Assembly: GCA_001599715.1 (NCBI GenBank) | Contig: BCHU01000005.1 | Span: forward strand, 868,001-932,000 | Reading direction: 5' to 3' | Source: Phaeotremella fagi | Taxonomy: Eukaryota; Basidiomycota; Tremellomycetes; Tremellales; Phaeotremellaceae | DNA length: 64,000 bases | Shown here: positions 1 to 9,458 of the stretch, piece by piece | Numbering within the stretch: the stretch's first letter is position 1 | Layout: each line of letters starts with the position of its first letter | The notes under the pieces: model-generated | The model's input: only the letters and a program-made list of their open reading frames with translations | The model's database searches: none | What the model was told of the DNA's origin: nothing | Position numbers and translations under genes: made by a program

Positions 1-455
1 ATGGCTTCTGCAGATGAGAGGTTGAGGGAAGCTAACCTGGTTCAAGTTGACGTTGGTGAATTAGGTTGGTTCCCTGATTGGAGGATGAGTGGGGGGATAG
101 GTGATGATCACGTTCCAGTGAGTCAGTCTTGTTTCGATTCTTTTACCAGTTTGTTGAGAAAGGAATTATCTAGTTCCTCCAAAGAGGTGTCAGTATCTTT
201 CACGTCATTTCAAACCCATTCCCAAAAGTATGGCATACGTTAGCGGTAAGTTATATCAAAATCACCAATCCAAACGATTAATCTGACATCAACGCGTTGT
301 AGGACGACGCTTCGGCTCTCCATCTACCAGCTCTCAGACGTTGGAACAGGATTCTCAGAGTTTTCACGGTCGAGTATCTGGGTTTGGTCTTGGATTCTGA
401 CTCCGTGGGGAGGGGTAAGAAAGATGAATTGGTGAGTGTGTTTCTTGAGGTATAA
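1..455 (+). CDS. Glutaminyl-peptide cyclotransferase-like M28 protein, 3' end (partial)
   Basis: This is the C-terminal end of a gene that enters from the left edge. The ATG at base 1 lies inside the open frame and need not be the start. Exons read as <1-117, 174-245 and 303 onward, with introns 118-173 and 246-302. The spliced protein carries IGDDHVP followed by FLQRGVSVFHVISNPFPKVW, then DDASALHLPALRRWNRILRV. This matches the end of the zinc-dependent M28 glutaminyl cyclotransferases (DDHIPF, then a PFP-VWH segment, then an R-WN-I--VF--EYL helix). The conserved Asp and His of those motifs are zinc ligands or active-site residues in the family. Family role: cyclises N-terminal Gln to pyroglutamate, usually in the secretory pathway. 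The stop is either TAA at 453-455 or, if a last intron 432-488 is used, TAG at 489-491. Upstream domains cannot be judged. Confidence 0.8.
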
Positions 456-742
456 TCAATTTGGGATATTTGGCTGATTGCTTGTTAGTAGTCCTTTCAC
501 GAGTTGATGACATGAGAATGAGATTGATGAGAGGGGAGGGTCGTTTGATGTAACGTACAGCTTGGCTTCAGACGTATAGAAAAACGTTTCTCCTGTTTAA
601 AGATAAAATCTTGGTTATCTTGTAGAATATCATGAACCGACATGCAAAACTTTTGCAAATTGTCCAAATTGATGACCCACAAAAAAGATTAAATCCCAAT
701 GCATCATCATCACAAAGCCATACAAAACAACCTCCCCGCTGC

Positions 743-2556
743 CTATCTATCAACTTCACCAAACACCAAATCCATCGTACCGATAACAGCAACAGCGTCA
801 GGTAAATAATGATGTCTCATCATGAAATCTGATCCTGCCAAATGAGCGAAACCAGGTGCTCTGATTTTACATCTGTAAGGACGATTCGAACCGTCTGAAA
901 CCAAGTAAACTCCCATTTCACCTTTAGGTGCCTCGATGGCTGAATAGGTATCTCCTGGGGGTACTGAATAACCTTCTGAGAAGATCTATTTCTTGTTGTT
1001 AATACCACAATTGTTTTTAGTAAGATGGGGAGGCCTACCTTGAAATGATGGATCAAAGATTCCATGGATTCTTTCATTGATGCTCTGGGTGGTGGGACGA
1101 TCTTGTGGTCGTCAACTTTAACGGCGCCTGTTGGCATTTTGTTAAGACATTGATCGATGATACGGAGTGATTCTCTGAATTCCTGAACACGACATAGGTA
1201 ACGATCGTCTAATAACACATGGGTCAACACAGAATCAACTTTGTACGCCTTTTACTTACAACAATCACCGTTCTTTCCTACTGGAACATCGAATTCCACT
1301 TTATCATAAGCGTCGTAAGGAGCGATTTTTCTGAAAAAAAAAAAATATCAGTTCCATCCAAACCATTCCCACTTCAAAACCCACCGTAAATCCCATGGAA
1401 CACCACTACCTCTCAACATAACCCCCGAGAAACTATAATCCAAAGCTTCCTGAGCAGTGACAACCCCAACCCCGATCGTTCTACCCTTCCAAATTCTATT
1501 TCCAGTAACGACTTCTTCGATTTCGTCAACTCTCGAAGAGAACTGTGTTGCCCATTTGAAAATGTCATCAAGCATTCCGTGGGGTATGTCGAACGCTACA
1601 CCTCCTGGTCTGATGTAGGCCGCGTGCATTCGGGCACCGGAAACTCTTTCGTAGAATTCCATTAATTTTTCACGTTCTTCGAATCCCCATAAGAAGGGTG
1701 TCAAGGCTCCCACATCCATAGCGTGGCTGTGCGGTTCATCAGTATTCGGGAGGGTTGTTGATGAAAGGGTTTCAATGGGACATACGTTAAGACTGCCATT
1801 AAATGATTTAGGATTCTAGTGAGTTCTCCGAACAATGTACGAATCCATTTAGCTCTCTCTGGAACTTCGATGTTAAGCAATTTCTCAACAGCCAAAGTGT
1901 AACATAATTCGTTGGTCACTATTTGAACGAACATCAGTCGTCTTTTCAAAATAGAATGCGTTCAAAAACCCACTCATAGAAACGTAATCCAAGCGATCGA
2001 AATAAGGTAAAGCCTGTGTATAATTTTTGTATTCGATAAGTTTCTCAGTTCCACGATGAAGTAAACCGATATGTGGATCTGCACGTAGGATTTCCTACAG
2101 TGTTGTGGTTAGTGTTAATCCAACAGTCAGAAGATTAAACATACCTCTCCGTTCAACTCGAGGATCAATCGAAGCACTCCATGGGCAGCTGGATGTTGTG
2201 GACCGAAATTGACTATCACAAGGGTTAATATAAAGCAACAACAATCTAAGAAAAACAACCTACTGGTGAAATGTCTCATCGAAGCATCTTTTCTACTACC
2301 CGACTCAGCTAAAATCTCCTCAGCACTCAAACCGTGTAATCTAATATACACCCATCAGTAAGATGGCCAATCTGAATAAAAACATAATTAAGACTTACTC
2401 CTCAACTGAATGAGCTCTAACTGGATTAGGTTTCTCATCGACGGCTTGAGTTGCTGATCGTAATGAAGACGTTGAGAGGGATCGGAGCGAGGGGACGGGT
2501 TTCGATTTAGGTAATTGGTTGGGCAGTTTTGTTAGGAATTTTAGATTTCTCAACAT
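743..2556 (-). CDS. NDUFS2: NADH:ubiquinone oxidoreductase 49 kDa subunit (complex I NDUFS2 / Nuo-49)
   Basis: Core subunit of the peripheral arm of mitochondrial complex I, lining the ubiquinone site near cluster N2. The start at 2556 gives an N-terminus rich in Arg, Leu and Ser with no acidic residues ([20 protein letters not shown]), a typical matrix targeting peptide. The mature part has [20 protein letters not shown], then a [20 protein letters not shown] segment, an [10 protein letters not shown] helix, and [20 protein letters not shown]. It ends in [20 protein letters not shown] and FGEVDR, the canonical end of this family. Seven or more exons are needed; the reading frame changes at each intron and every domain of the family is present in order. 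The upstream neighbour on the same strand starts about 240 bp away, so each gene has its own promoter. Identification is essentially certain; only some exon edges are approximate. Confidence 0.96.
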
Positions 2557-2799
2557 TTTGGATTTGGGGTTTGGGGCAGCTTTTACTGCTGGGTGTTGGT
2601 TGTGATGATAATGTAGATTGAGTTAGGAAGATGGATGGATGAGATCAAGAAATAAGTCAAGTCTATCTACCTGCATCTCAGCCAATCGGGAATCGCTAGT
2701 TAGTGGTTACTGGTGGTTAACATCAAAACGCCGTTTGTGGCGGTCAACACTGCTTGTACGTTCAACTTCACTGTCTATACAACATCCCATTCGAATCTA

Positions 2800-3969
2800 C
2801 TAAACATCTACTAATCCCTGATGCAATCCCAATCCATTACTCTGAACCCCCGTCCCAGCTCCAGCTGCTGAACCACCCCCACCCCCACTTCTCCAAGCAT
2901 TAGCCTCATTCCCCAAAGCCCTCGCATCCTCCATCCCATCATCGTCCTCATCATCCTCCAAACTGAATCTCCCCGCAAAACCCTCTTCCTCATCATTCTC
3001 ATCTGCACGGATATGATTATAACCCGCGGGTCTTTGACTACGTCGTCTCCAACTCCAACCTCTCTTTGGTGTCGTCGATGCAGACGAAGTGGATTGAAGA
3101 CCGTTCAAAGTTGATTTCTTGAATGAGGGGAGTTTGAAACTATCGAGTGATAGTTTTGGTATAGGGAATTGTTGGATTCCACGCAGTTTGAGGAAATATC
3201 GGTTGTAGAGTGTATGACCGAAGAACCAGGTGAAAAACGCTATTGCCAATCTGGACATGAGGTATTAGCCAAGTTCTTCCTTGGAAGAGTTGGGTGTAGA
3301 GACGATCTACTCACATGGAGCCAAACGCTACATAATGACTAGCTTCCAATTGAGCTTTTTGACTAGTCGGACAAGCTACATGAGTCTTCCATTCGAAGAA
3401 GAATTGACAAGCGTTCTCAGGGTTACCGGGTGGTAAAGAGGTGATCAGTACTGGTGAACCAGCGGAATAATCTGATGGACTACAGACGAACTTGAGGTTT
3501 ATGAGTTGAAGTTTTTGTATCAACATGAAACCAACTCACACGAATAGCTGATGACGCTGTGATCGATGGACTCAGTGGACATTTAGACCCATCAGTCATG
3601 ATCAACAACGGTTCATTGGTCGAAGGCGACAGTGAAAGGGTTGAATTGACGGAACTAGGGTAAAGTTAGCTAACAATTTCTGATAACAGTCCAAAGAACC
3701 CGACTGCAAGGTATCTCAAACCTCAGTCTTGACCATTTCCTCAGACCCACTCACCCTATGGAGAAATCACCATCTTCACGACTAACAAATCCCCCAACTA
3801 AATCCGGTTCATCAATCTTCCATAATTCAGTTACCACACTTCTACAGACGTTCAATTTATATGTAAGGTTTCCAGCTTGGATCGTGTAATCTGCTTTAGT
3901 TGATGAGAGGGAAGATAGATCGTAGTGAGTTCCGTCTTCCAGGGTTATGGTGCATGGATTGGCGGACAT
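2800..3969 (-). CDS. MRH-domain (mannose-6-phosphate receptor/Atg27-like) membrane protein
   Basis: The N-terminal part has the start of an MRH lectin fold: PCTITLEDGTHYDLSSL, later MTDGSKCPLSPSITASSAIR, FVCSPSDYSAGSPVLITSL and ENACQFFFEWKTHVACP. The spaced cysteines fit the disulfides of MRL1/cation-dependent mannose-6-phosphate receptor and Atg27 proteins. A single membrane span follows (about VAFGSMLAIAFFTWFFGHTL), then a basic and acidic cytosolic tail of about 130 residues ending in HQGLVDV. At least four exons are needed. Family role: Golgi/endosome cargo receptor, or Atg9 trafficking for Atg27. Which of the two it is cannot be settled here. The oddity is the start: the only usable ATG (3969) sits directly before the MRH domain, with an in-frame stop 30 bases upstream and no signal peptide. 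An upstream exon may be missing from this model. Confidence 0.7.
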
Positions 3970-4854
3970 GGGGATGGTTGGGATGGTTGATGTGGTTACA
4001 GCTGCTCTATGGGTCGGGGTGATGTATTGTGTATCAGCTTGTACGATATCGTATTCTTTATGATGTTGCTGTAGATGTGACTATTGTTATTGTTATCGTT
4101 GTACGAATACAGTAGCTGCTTCGTCACCACCGCCACTGATAACCGTTTAATTACGTGTATTAACCATCAATTCTTCTCGCACCGCACCAACCTCCTCCAA
4201 AAAAATTAATTCCAACCTTTACTTTCTTCTTTGAACAAAAAATCCAAGTGTAAGCTACCCACAAACCACAAAAAGCGTAACCACTAACCAACACCAACAG
4301 GGACATAAAAGTTCGATACCCAATCAACTCTCGATGTAGGGTATCGCGTTCCCGTCCCCAAGAATGAATCTATGAGGTAGATAACAATATCTCAGCGTCT
4401 TCCTCCGGTGATAACCAATACCGCACTGCTCTTTCCTTTTCATGTAACTTTAGAGGTAGATAACTAGATGGAGGTGATCCGACCTTTCTTTGGTCGTGAT
4501 TACGATGATTAGTTGCTTTTCTTGTTTACGGGAGAGAGTGAGGGACCTACATTTTTACTTTTTCTTTTTAATCTTTGTAATTTAGTTCGTATTGGAATGT
4601 AATCTTGTGGTTTCTTACTTTTATTTCATTTTGATGGGTGATCAGAATGGTTTAAGAAAGTTCTTGACCTTCATTAAGCCTAAAACGCTCAAATCAAACA
4701 GTCAATGCACCACAATGTTATATTTCGATAAATTCATATTCGTTCTATTGTCCATTTCACCGACCCCACCCCAACTCCATAACTCAATCCATCCCACTAG
4801 TCTCCATCCTTCCCATCACCACCGATTCCCTCTCTCCAATCCCTCCTCCCGCAC
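3970..4854. other. Intergenic, no gene seen
   Basis: This is 5' of the MRH-protein gene and 3' of ERG4, both on the minus strand. It is AT-rich with pyrimidine tracts. A plus-strand 88-codon open frame at 4592-4858 has a composition unlike the neighbouring proteins (a run of Pro/His/Ser) and overlaps the ERG4 stop, so I do not treat it as a gene. If the MRH gene has a missing signal-peptide exon, it should lie here. Confidence 0.5.
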
Positions 4855-6550
4855 CTAATAAATATAAGGTATAAACTTATAAGGAACGACTCTACAATAT
4901 TCCTCCCAATCCTCCCCATATTTTCTCTCACATTTCGCAAAATCTCTTTCACATCTATGAACCAAAACAGCCAAAAAGAAAATAGGATAAAACATGGTAA
5001 TAGGAGTGTTCAAACCAGCCGATAAACCCCAAGTCAAAGCTTGAATCCAATCACCACTGTAATTCGGTTTTCTAACGTATTTCCACCATCCTGATGTTAA
5101 CAATTTGTTACCATGTTTGGTCTGGATATAAGTAGGATTTTCAATTATCGACCAAGGAACTTGAGGGAAGCTACCTCTGGGAACGTAATCTCCTTGTTGT
5201 TGCATTTTGAAAGCTGATTTTTGGGCCATTGAAGAATCGAAAACCCAGTAGAAGAAGAAGAGGGTGAAGATGAGTAGGAGTTGACCCCAGAGTGGATATT
5301 CGTATGTTGATGGTGCGGTTCGTGACATGTAAATGACCGGGTAGCAGTAGGTGAATGGGCTAGGATGAATATCAGCCTTGGTACTATTTCTTCAAAACTT
5401 GACTCACACCCCAGCCATGTTCCAGAAAATCAACATGAACCCGAATTTCTCATGGAACATGTCCCAAGTTTGTGGAATCATTTGTTCACCTTTAGCACAA
5501 GCGTTGATATACAACCCAGTAGCCAAAACCATATGAAGCATGTTTCCAGTAACTCTCCCAAGCTCTTCGTACTGTTTAACAGCTCCCGAAACCGAAATGA
5601 AGAAAAGCAACACCCAAGGAACTCTAACCTCCGCAAACATTTTTAAATCTATCACACCTAATCTAGGGTTAAGGGAGACACCCATGAAATCGTCGTAAAT
5701 GAAATTACCAGACATTCTGAGAGGTTTCCCGCCGTAGTTGAAATTTCTGGCTAGGAAATCGATGGTGAAGGTGATGACGAAACCGGAGATGATGGCTACT
5801 GTCATGAGATGACCGAAATTTTCGATTATCCATGGTAATCTGAAGATACCTGTTACGTGGAGGATTGCTGCACCGATTAAAGATGTGTACCAAGATGCGA
5901 GGGCGTTACAGAGGTATGGGAGTGTTGCGTAATCGAGGGAAGGTACTGGGAGTCCGTTTTGGATTACACCAGGCATGAACCCTGCTAGCAATAGTTGGAT
6001 GACTGTTAGACCACCGTAGGTCTTCCATGCGAATGCGGTTGGGTAGGCTCCCTGTGTAACATCAGCGAAAGGGTTAAAGAGCAGGTCCGTCATAGAGCGT
6101 CTACTTACATCTAAAATGTGCTCCCACATTCTTCCAAAGAATGGTTGAATATCGGCAACGGATGTTGGATAAACGAATTTCCCATCATAATACCAAAGAC
6201 AGATCCAGAGGTAGTCTGTTCAAACAATCAGTTAAATCCCTGTGACGAAGAGGACAAAAGCTAACTGACACATGAGAGCAGGGAACAAAGTCATCATAGC
6301 AAAAGCCCCAACCGGTCCACCAAATTCGTATCTATCATCCAAGTCAATACAACATTAAAACGCTCCAAACCTACACCTCATGTTCATCAAGTTTCTTATC
6401 CATCTCTTGACCATGTTCAGTAGGGATCGCGTTAACTTTCAACAAAGCTGTTGATTTGCCGTTGGTGATACTATCTGAAGTAAGGACTTGGTTGGATTTA
6501 CGTTTTCGTAATCCACCAGCTGGACCATCTAATTTTGGTGTAGATGACAT
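4855..6550 (-). CDS. ERG4: Delta(24(24(1)))-sterol reductase (C-24(28) reductase), last step of ergosterol synthesis
   Basis: ER membrane enzyme that reduces the C-24(28) double bond to give ergosterol, using NADPH. The start at 6550 gives a basic, soluble N-terminus (MSSTPKLDGPAGGLRKRKSN) and then EFGGPVGAFAMMTLFPALMW, the family's first membrane segment. Several further hydrophobic spans follow. GVPFTYCYPVIYM spans the last intron (about 5357-5407) and resembles the equivalent segment of yeast Erg4. The C-terminus RCERDFAKCERKYGEDWEEY followed by CRVVPYKFIPYIY is the signature of the ERG4/ERG24 reductase family. I prefer ERG4 to the C-14 reductase ERG24 because of the FGGP--A N-terminal span and the GVPFTYC motif. 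Four or more exons. It stands between two long non-coding stretches and appears to be a single-gene unit. Confidence 0.92.
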
Positions 6551-6822
6551 CGTGACGATGGGTTATGGACAATTGGGAGAGAAAGAAAGAGATGTTGATT
6601 TGATTTTTCTTTGGTGGTACGATGAAAACAACGCGTTGACGTCGTCTGTGGCACTGAGCTAGGGCAATGTGGCTTCTGTTTTGAACCCTGCTGTAAGTCT
6701 ACATCACCTCACTGTCGTATAGACACTGTATATGGTCTGCTACACCATCGCACTATGACTTATATCCACAACATACAAAACTACTCCATACCGTCCTTCA
6801 CTTGACTCTGTGTCCTTCATTC

Positions 6823-7478
6823 TCATTTCTCAGACTCAGCAACGGTAAAATTGAGATTTGATTGTCGGGCTTCTGGATCGATCGATTCCAACCTGGGAGG
6901 ATCAGCAATTGAACTCAGCTTTATACTCACTCCAACTTGCTTGCTGCGAACCTGGAAAACATCAGTATTCTCACTACGCTTTAGACTCACTTTGACTTGC
7001 TTGCTTCGAACCTGAGGAGGTCAGTATTTAAACTCAGCCTTTTACTCACTCTAAGTTGCCTGCTTCGAACCTGGGGAGATCATTATATGAACTCAATTTT
7101 ATACTCTCTCTAACTTGCTTGCTTCCAACCCAGGAAAATCAGTATTCTCACTTAGCTATATACTCACTCTGACGCGAGGATTGATAACTTGATCACACTG
7201 AAAAGGAGAAGCGCAGTGTTGACAGCCATACTCCACTATACTGATTGATTATCATCAACCAAAGAATCTAGTCTATGTATAGTCTCACTCAATTCTTCTA
7301 CATCGTTGATCTCAGCCTCAATGAAGATTTGATTGAGTTTGCTAATTGAATCGGCATCTTCTCCCTTCTGTTGTAACCATCCTGTGGTTTCGGAAAGAAA
7401 ATCTGAAACGGTTTCAGTGTAAGTACTGAAGACTGAGGAGATAAGTGAAAGTTGTGTGTTTTTAGTGAAGCTACTCAT
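6823..7478 (-). pseudogene. Array copy A: small lineage-specific paralogue with in-frame TAG and a 21-nt microexon array
   Basis: I do not recognise this family. Exon 1 (7168-7478, 311 nt) has exactly the length and phase of copy B exon 1 and aligns without gaps. Shared features are MSSFTKNTQLSLISSVF at the start, INDVEELSETIHRLDSL in the middle and VIKLSILASE at the end. Codon 81 is TAG (7236-7238), although the same frame stays open beyond it for 23 codons that still match copies B and C. Downstream, microexons 7050-7070, 6991-7011 and 6931-6951 and a last exon 6823-6892 have intact GT/AG borders and join in frame (phase 2), ending AESEK-stop like copy B. Unless UAG is read through, the product is an 80-residue truncation. 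Probably a recent pseudogene. A short functional protein or stop readthrough are alternatives. Transcription is leftward, toward the ERG4 promoter. Confidence 0.65.
6893..7134 (-). repeat. Four ~60-bp tandem repeats, each holding a 21-nt microexon with its own splice sites
   Basis: The unit repeats every 59-60 bp. On the minus strand each unit reads acceptor, 21-nt exon of the type GTTCGAAGCAAGCAAGT followed by TRGA, donor GTGAGTA, then about 38 nt of intron. Exon positions are 7050-7070, 6991-7011 and 6931-6951, with introns of 38 or 39 nt between them. All exons are phase 2 in and phase 2 out, so each adds one seven-residue block (FEAGNLE, FEASKSK, FAASKLE) without changing the frame. The unit nearest exon 1 (7109-7129) has lost both borders: GG in place of AG and GA in place of GT. 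Its exon sequence is otherwise intact, so it looks like a dead copy. Copy B has just one such microexon, so the array arose by local duplication in copy A. Confidence 0.8.
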
Positions 7479-7529
7479 TGTATTATTGGACTTTTAAGAT
7501 ATGAGTAAGTGGGGGATGGTTAAAGGCGT

Positions 7530-7615
7530 TACGAAAGTAAAAGTAGAAGTAGATGACCAAGGAGAATTCGAAATCGAACACCTACTTAAGTGTGGAGCAA
7601 GAAGACGAAGGCATA
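7530..7615 (-). promoter_or_regulatory. Conserved upstream block of copy A
   Basis: About 115-130 bases upstream of each ATG the three copies share a block related to TGTGGAGC-AAGAAGACGAAGGC on the plus strand: A at 7591, B at 8453, C at 9433. Between the block and the gene all three carry AAAAGT/AGAAGT hexamer runs (pyrimidine-rich on the coding strand). Conservation at a fixed distance from the start suggests a shared promoter and 5' UTR, copied with the genes. Confidence 0.5.
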
Positions 7616-7828
7616 TTTAAGGCTGCTGATGAAAGACAAAACGTTATGAAAGGATTATTCAGAACGGTAGAGCATGACATTTCTGAATCCTGGTCCCAAT
7701 TGATAATGCTACTGTATGTTCAGACTTGTGAAACACTGAATACCATATAATCTCTCATCATGACTTATATACAGAACATACGAAATACTAGTTACCATCC
7801 CTCACTTGACTCTATGTTCTTCCCGTTC

Positions 7829-8335
7829 TCATTTCTCAGATTGACTTCCTGATGGCCCAGCAGATGATTGCCCAGCAGAGATAGAATCGGAGTATGATGG
7901 TGGCGCTCCTGATTTGATCATTTCCAACCTGTAAAATCAGTATTTTCATTTAATTTTGAACTCACTCCGACTTGATTGATTTCAGCCTAGAAGGATTAGC
8001 ATTTTTCTGTAGTGGAGCACTTACTCTGCCTCTAGGATTTCAATCCTGATGTGACTCAGGATCTTAATTGCGGCATCAAATGCAAGCATGTAACCCATTG
8101 AATGTCTCCCGGTCAGGCAAGAGTTGAGTTTGAGAGTAGTCTCTTTCAAATCTTCCGCACTGTTGATATTAACCCTATAGAGTAACCCAGCTAAATCATC
8201 TGAAGTCTCCCCACGGATTTTTTGCTCATTTAGGAGTTTGGTGAGAGCTGTAAAAACTTCTGCAACAGTCCGAGTGTTGCCAGCAAACATTGAGGAGATG
8301 TCTGATACTTTGTCTTTTCTACTAAAGTTTCTCAT
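7829..8335 (-). CDS. Array copy B: intact 143-residue protein of unknown function with a PPSY tail
   Basis: This is the only copy with a complete frame: exons 8025-8335 (311 nt), 7966-7986 (21 nt) and 7829-7928 (100 nt), with introns of 38 and 37 nt. I chose ATG 8335 because copies A and C start at the same place (M-x-x-F-[ST]-[RK]); the in-frame ATG farther upstream has no counterpart. Residues 1-104 look helical, with MRNFSRKDKVSDISSMFAGN at the start, INSAEDLKETTLKLNSC, and IKILSHIRIEILEAE at the end. The microexon encodes LKSIKSE, continuing a heptad-like pattern into LEMIKSG. The tail GAPPSYSDSISAGQSSAGPS contains PPSY (about residues 120-123), which fits the PPxY consensus bound by WW domains. 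No signal peptide or membrane span is visible. I do not know its function. Confidence 0.75.
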
Positions 8336-8391
8336 CGTATGATTGAAAGTTTGATAAATGAGTGAAGGGGGGAGAAGATAAAATGAGTGGA

Positions 8392-8482
8392 AGTGAAGGT
8401 AAAAGAAGAAGTTAAAAGACGAAAGAAAAATTGAAGTCCAACACAAACTTATGTGTGGAGCCAAAGAAGACCAAGGCGTCAT
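8392..8482 (-). promoter_or_regulatory. Conserved upstream block of copy B
   Basis: Contains the GAAGGTAAAAGAAGAAGT run and the ATGTGTGGAGCCAAAGAAG block (from about 8451). They have the same order and spacing to the ATG as in copies A and C. Confidence 0.5.
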
Positions 8483-8876
8483 TCGTCAGTGCCCGGGGAA
8501 TTACAATAAAGGATCACATAAATCAGCATGTATCGGTGAAAACGAATCCATTGTTGTTGGACTTCGTCGATTTAAATGACTGTTGTCCGAAAAGTTTTAG
8601 TCTTGTTGGTGAGTTCGTTTATCTGTGTCCTTCTTAGAACACCTCCGGGGAAGGGGTGTATGGCGGAATATTCATAATTTATGATGTTGGTCTCCCAGAT
8701 CATGGGTATCGATGAGAAGTATTTCATTATCTTATGAAAAAATGATACTCTTCGTTCAAGTTGATAGAGTTAAAAACCACTATTGCATAAAAATATCAAA
8801 CGACGTCATCCACACAATTTCTCAATAAAAATAACAGAACTCTTCCTTTCAACCCTCCCTTGACTCTGAAAAAATC

Positions 8877-8951
8877 TCATTCGTCTTTCTCTGAAGATGC
8901 GCCTTCGGTTCTACCAGCCTCAGTGTCTTGGTATGAGGGTGGCGCTTCGAG
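8877..8951 (-). pseudogene. Orphaned tail exon of array copy C (PPSY motif)
   Basis: 25 codons in one frame, LEAPPSY ... SSEKDE-stop. They match the last exon of copy B (APPSYSD ... SQSEK-stop) in position and in the PPSY motif. The sequence between it and exon 1 of copy C is only about 25 bases, so the microexon and both introns appear to have been deleted. Confidence 0.6.
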
Positions 8952-8972
8952 TATTGTTGCTTATTTAATGAC

Positions 8973-9305
8973 TTACTTTGACTTGAGAATTGATACCTGG
9001 ATCTGACTAAGAACGGCGATCGTAGTGTAAACCATTTCGTCGTAGTGCGCTGGTCTAAGCTTTCGGGGGCCTTGTACCAAATCACCAAGTTGGGAAATGG
9101 TCGTCTCCAAGTCTTCCAATTTAGTGGTATCTACCTCACTTAACAACTTTCTAAATTCGACTGTTCTATCACGATCAGGTATGAACTTAAAAGCCCAAGA
9201 AGATATGTTTGAAAGATCCTGTCCGACACTCAAGTTGGTCCAGGTACTTTTCTTGAAGAAGTCGGAGATATCTGATAGTTTTGTTTTTCTATCAAATCCA
9301 CTCAT
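8973..9305 (-). CDS. Array copy C: 110-residue paralogue lacking the microexon and tail
   Basis: Paralogue of copies A and B (MSGFDRKTKLSDISDFF at the start, LEDLETTISQLGDLV in the middle, IAVLSQIQVSILKSK at the end). It has six extra residues in the exon-1 region. The donor expected after TCAAA (GTAAGT at 8976-8971) is present in the same phase as in B. However, the next possible acceptor is only 17 bases on, and neither the microexon nor a normal intron is found. Translation therefore runs into TAA at 8973-8975. The tail exon survives as a frame at 8877-8951, encoding LEAPPSYQDTEAGRTEGASS and ending SEKDE-stop, but it cannot be joined in frame by any intron of reasonable size. The gene may make a shortened protein or be decaying. 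Start chosen by homology with B. Confidence 0.6.
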   Translation of the reverse strand: MSGFDRKTKLSDISDFFKKSTWTNLSVGQDLSNISSWAFKFIPDRDRTVEFRKLLSEVDTTKLEDLETTISQLGDLVQGPRKLRPAHYDEMVYTTIAVLSQIQVSILKSK

Positions 9306-9365
9306 TGTATTGTTGGTCTTGAACGTGATAATTAGAGGGGAAGAGAAGTTGGGTGAGATTGCTGT

Positions 9366-9458
9366 AAGTGAAAGTAAAAGTAAAAGTAGAAGTAGAAGTA
9401 GAAGTCAAAAGACACATGATACTTAACAGCAACGTGTGTTTGGAGCGAACGAAGGCGA
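9366..9458 (-). promoter_or_regulatory. Conserved upstream block of copy C
   Basis: Contains the longest AAAAGT/AGAAGT hexamer run (about 9366-9404) and the GTGTGTTTGGAGCGAACGAA block (from about 9434). Beyond it, similarity to copy B continues to about 9640 (GACTTTGTGGTTT, CCCGAAAACG, TGCTTCTAATAACAC). The duplicated unit therefore includes roughly 300 bp of upstream DNA. Confidence 0.5.

Noticed and set aside
4592..4858. 88-codon plus-strand ORF
   Set aside because: Overlaps the ERG4 stop; Pro/His/Ser-rich end and no family pattern.
4855..6550. Sterol C-14 reductase (ERG24)
   Set aside because: The FGGP--A first span and the GVPFTYC motif fit ERG4 better.
6931..7075. GGTTCGAAGC on the minus strand, repeated, resembling a tRNA B box
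   Set aside because: No A box or cloverleaf around it. The repeats are explained by microexons with splice sites at fixed positions.
7553..7750. 65-codon plus-strand ORF upstream of copy A
   Set aside because: Lies on the promoter block shared by the three copies, and copies B and C have no equivalent frame.
8336..8482. In-frame upstream extension of copy B (start at 8482)
   Set aside because: Copies A and C start at the equivalent of 8335, and the extension falls in the conserved promoter block.
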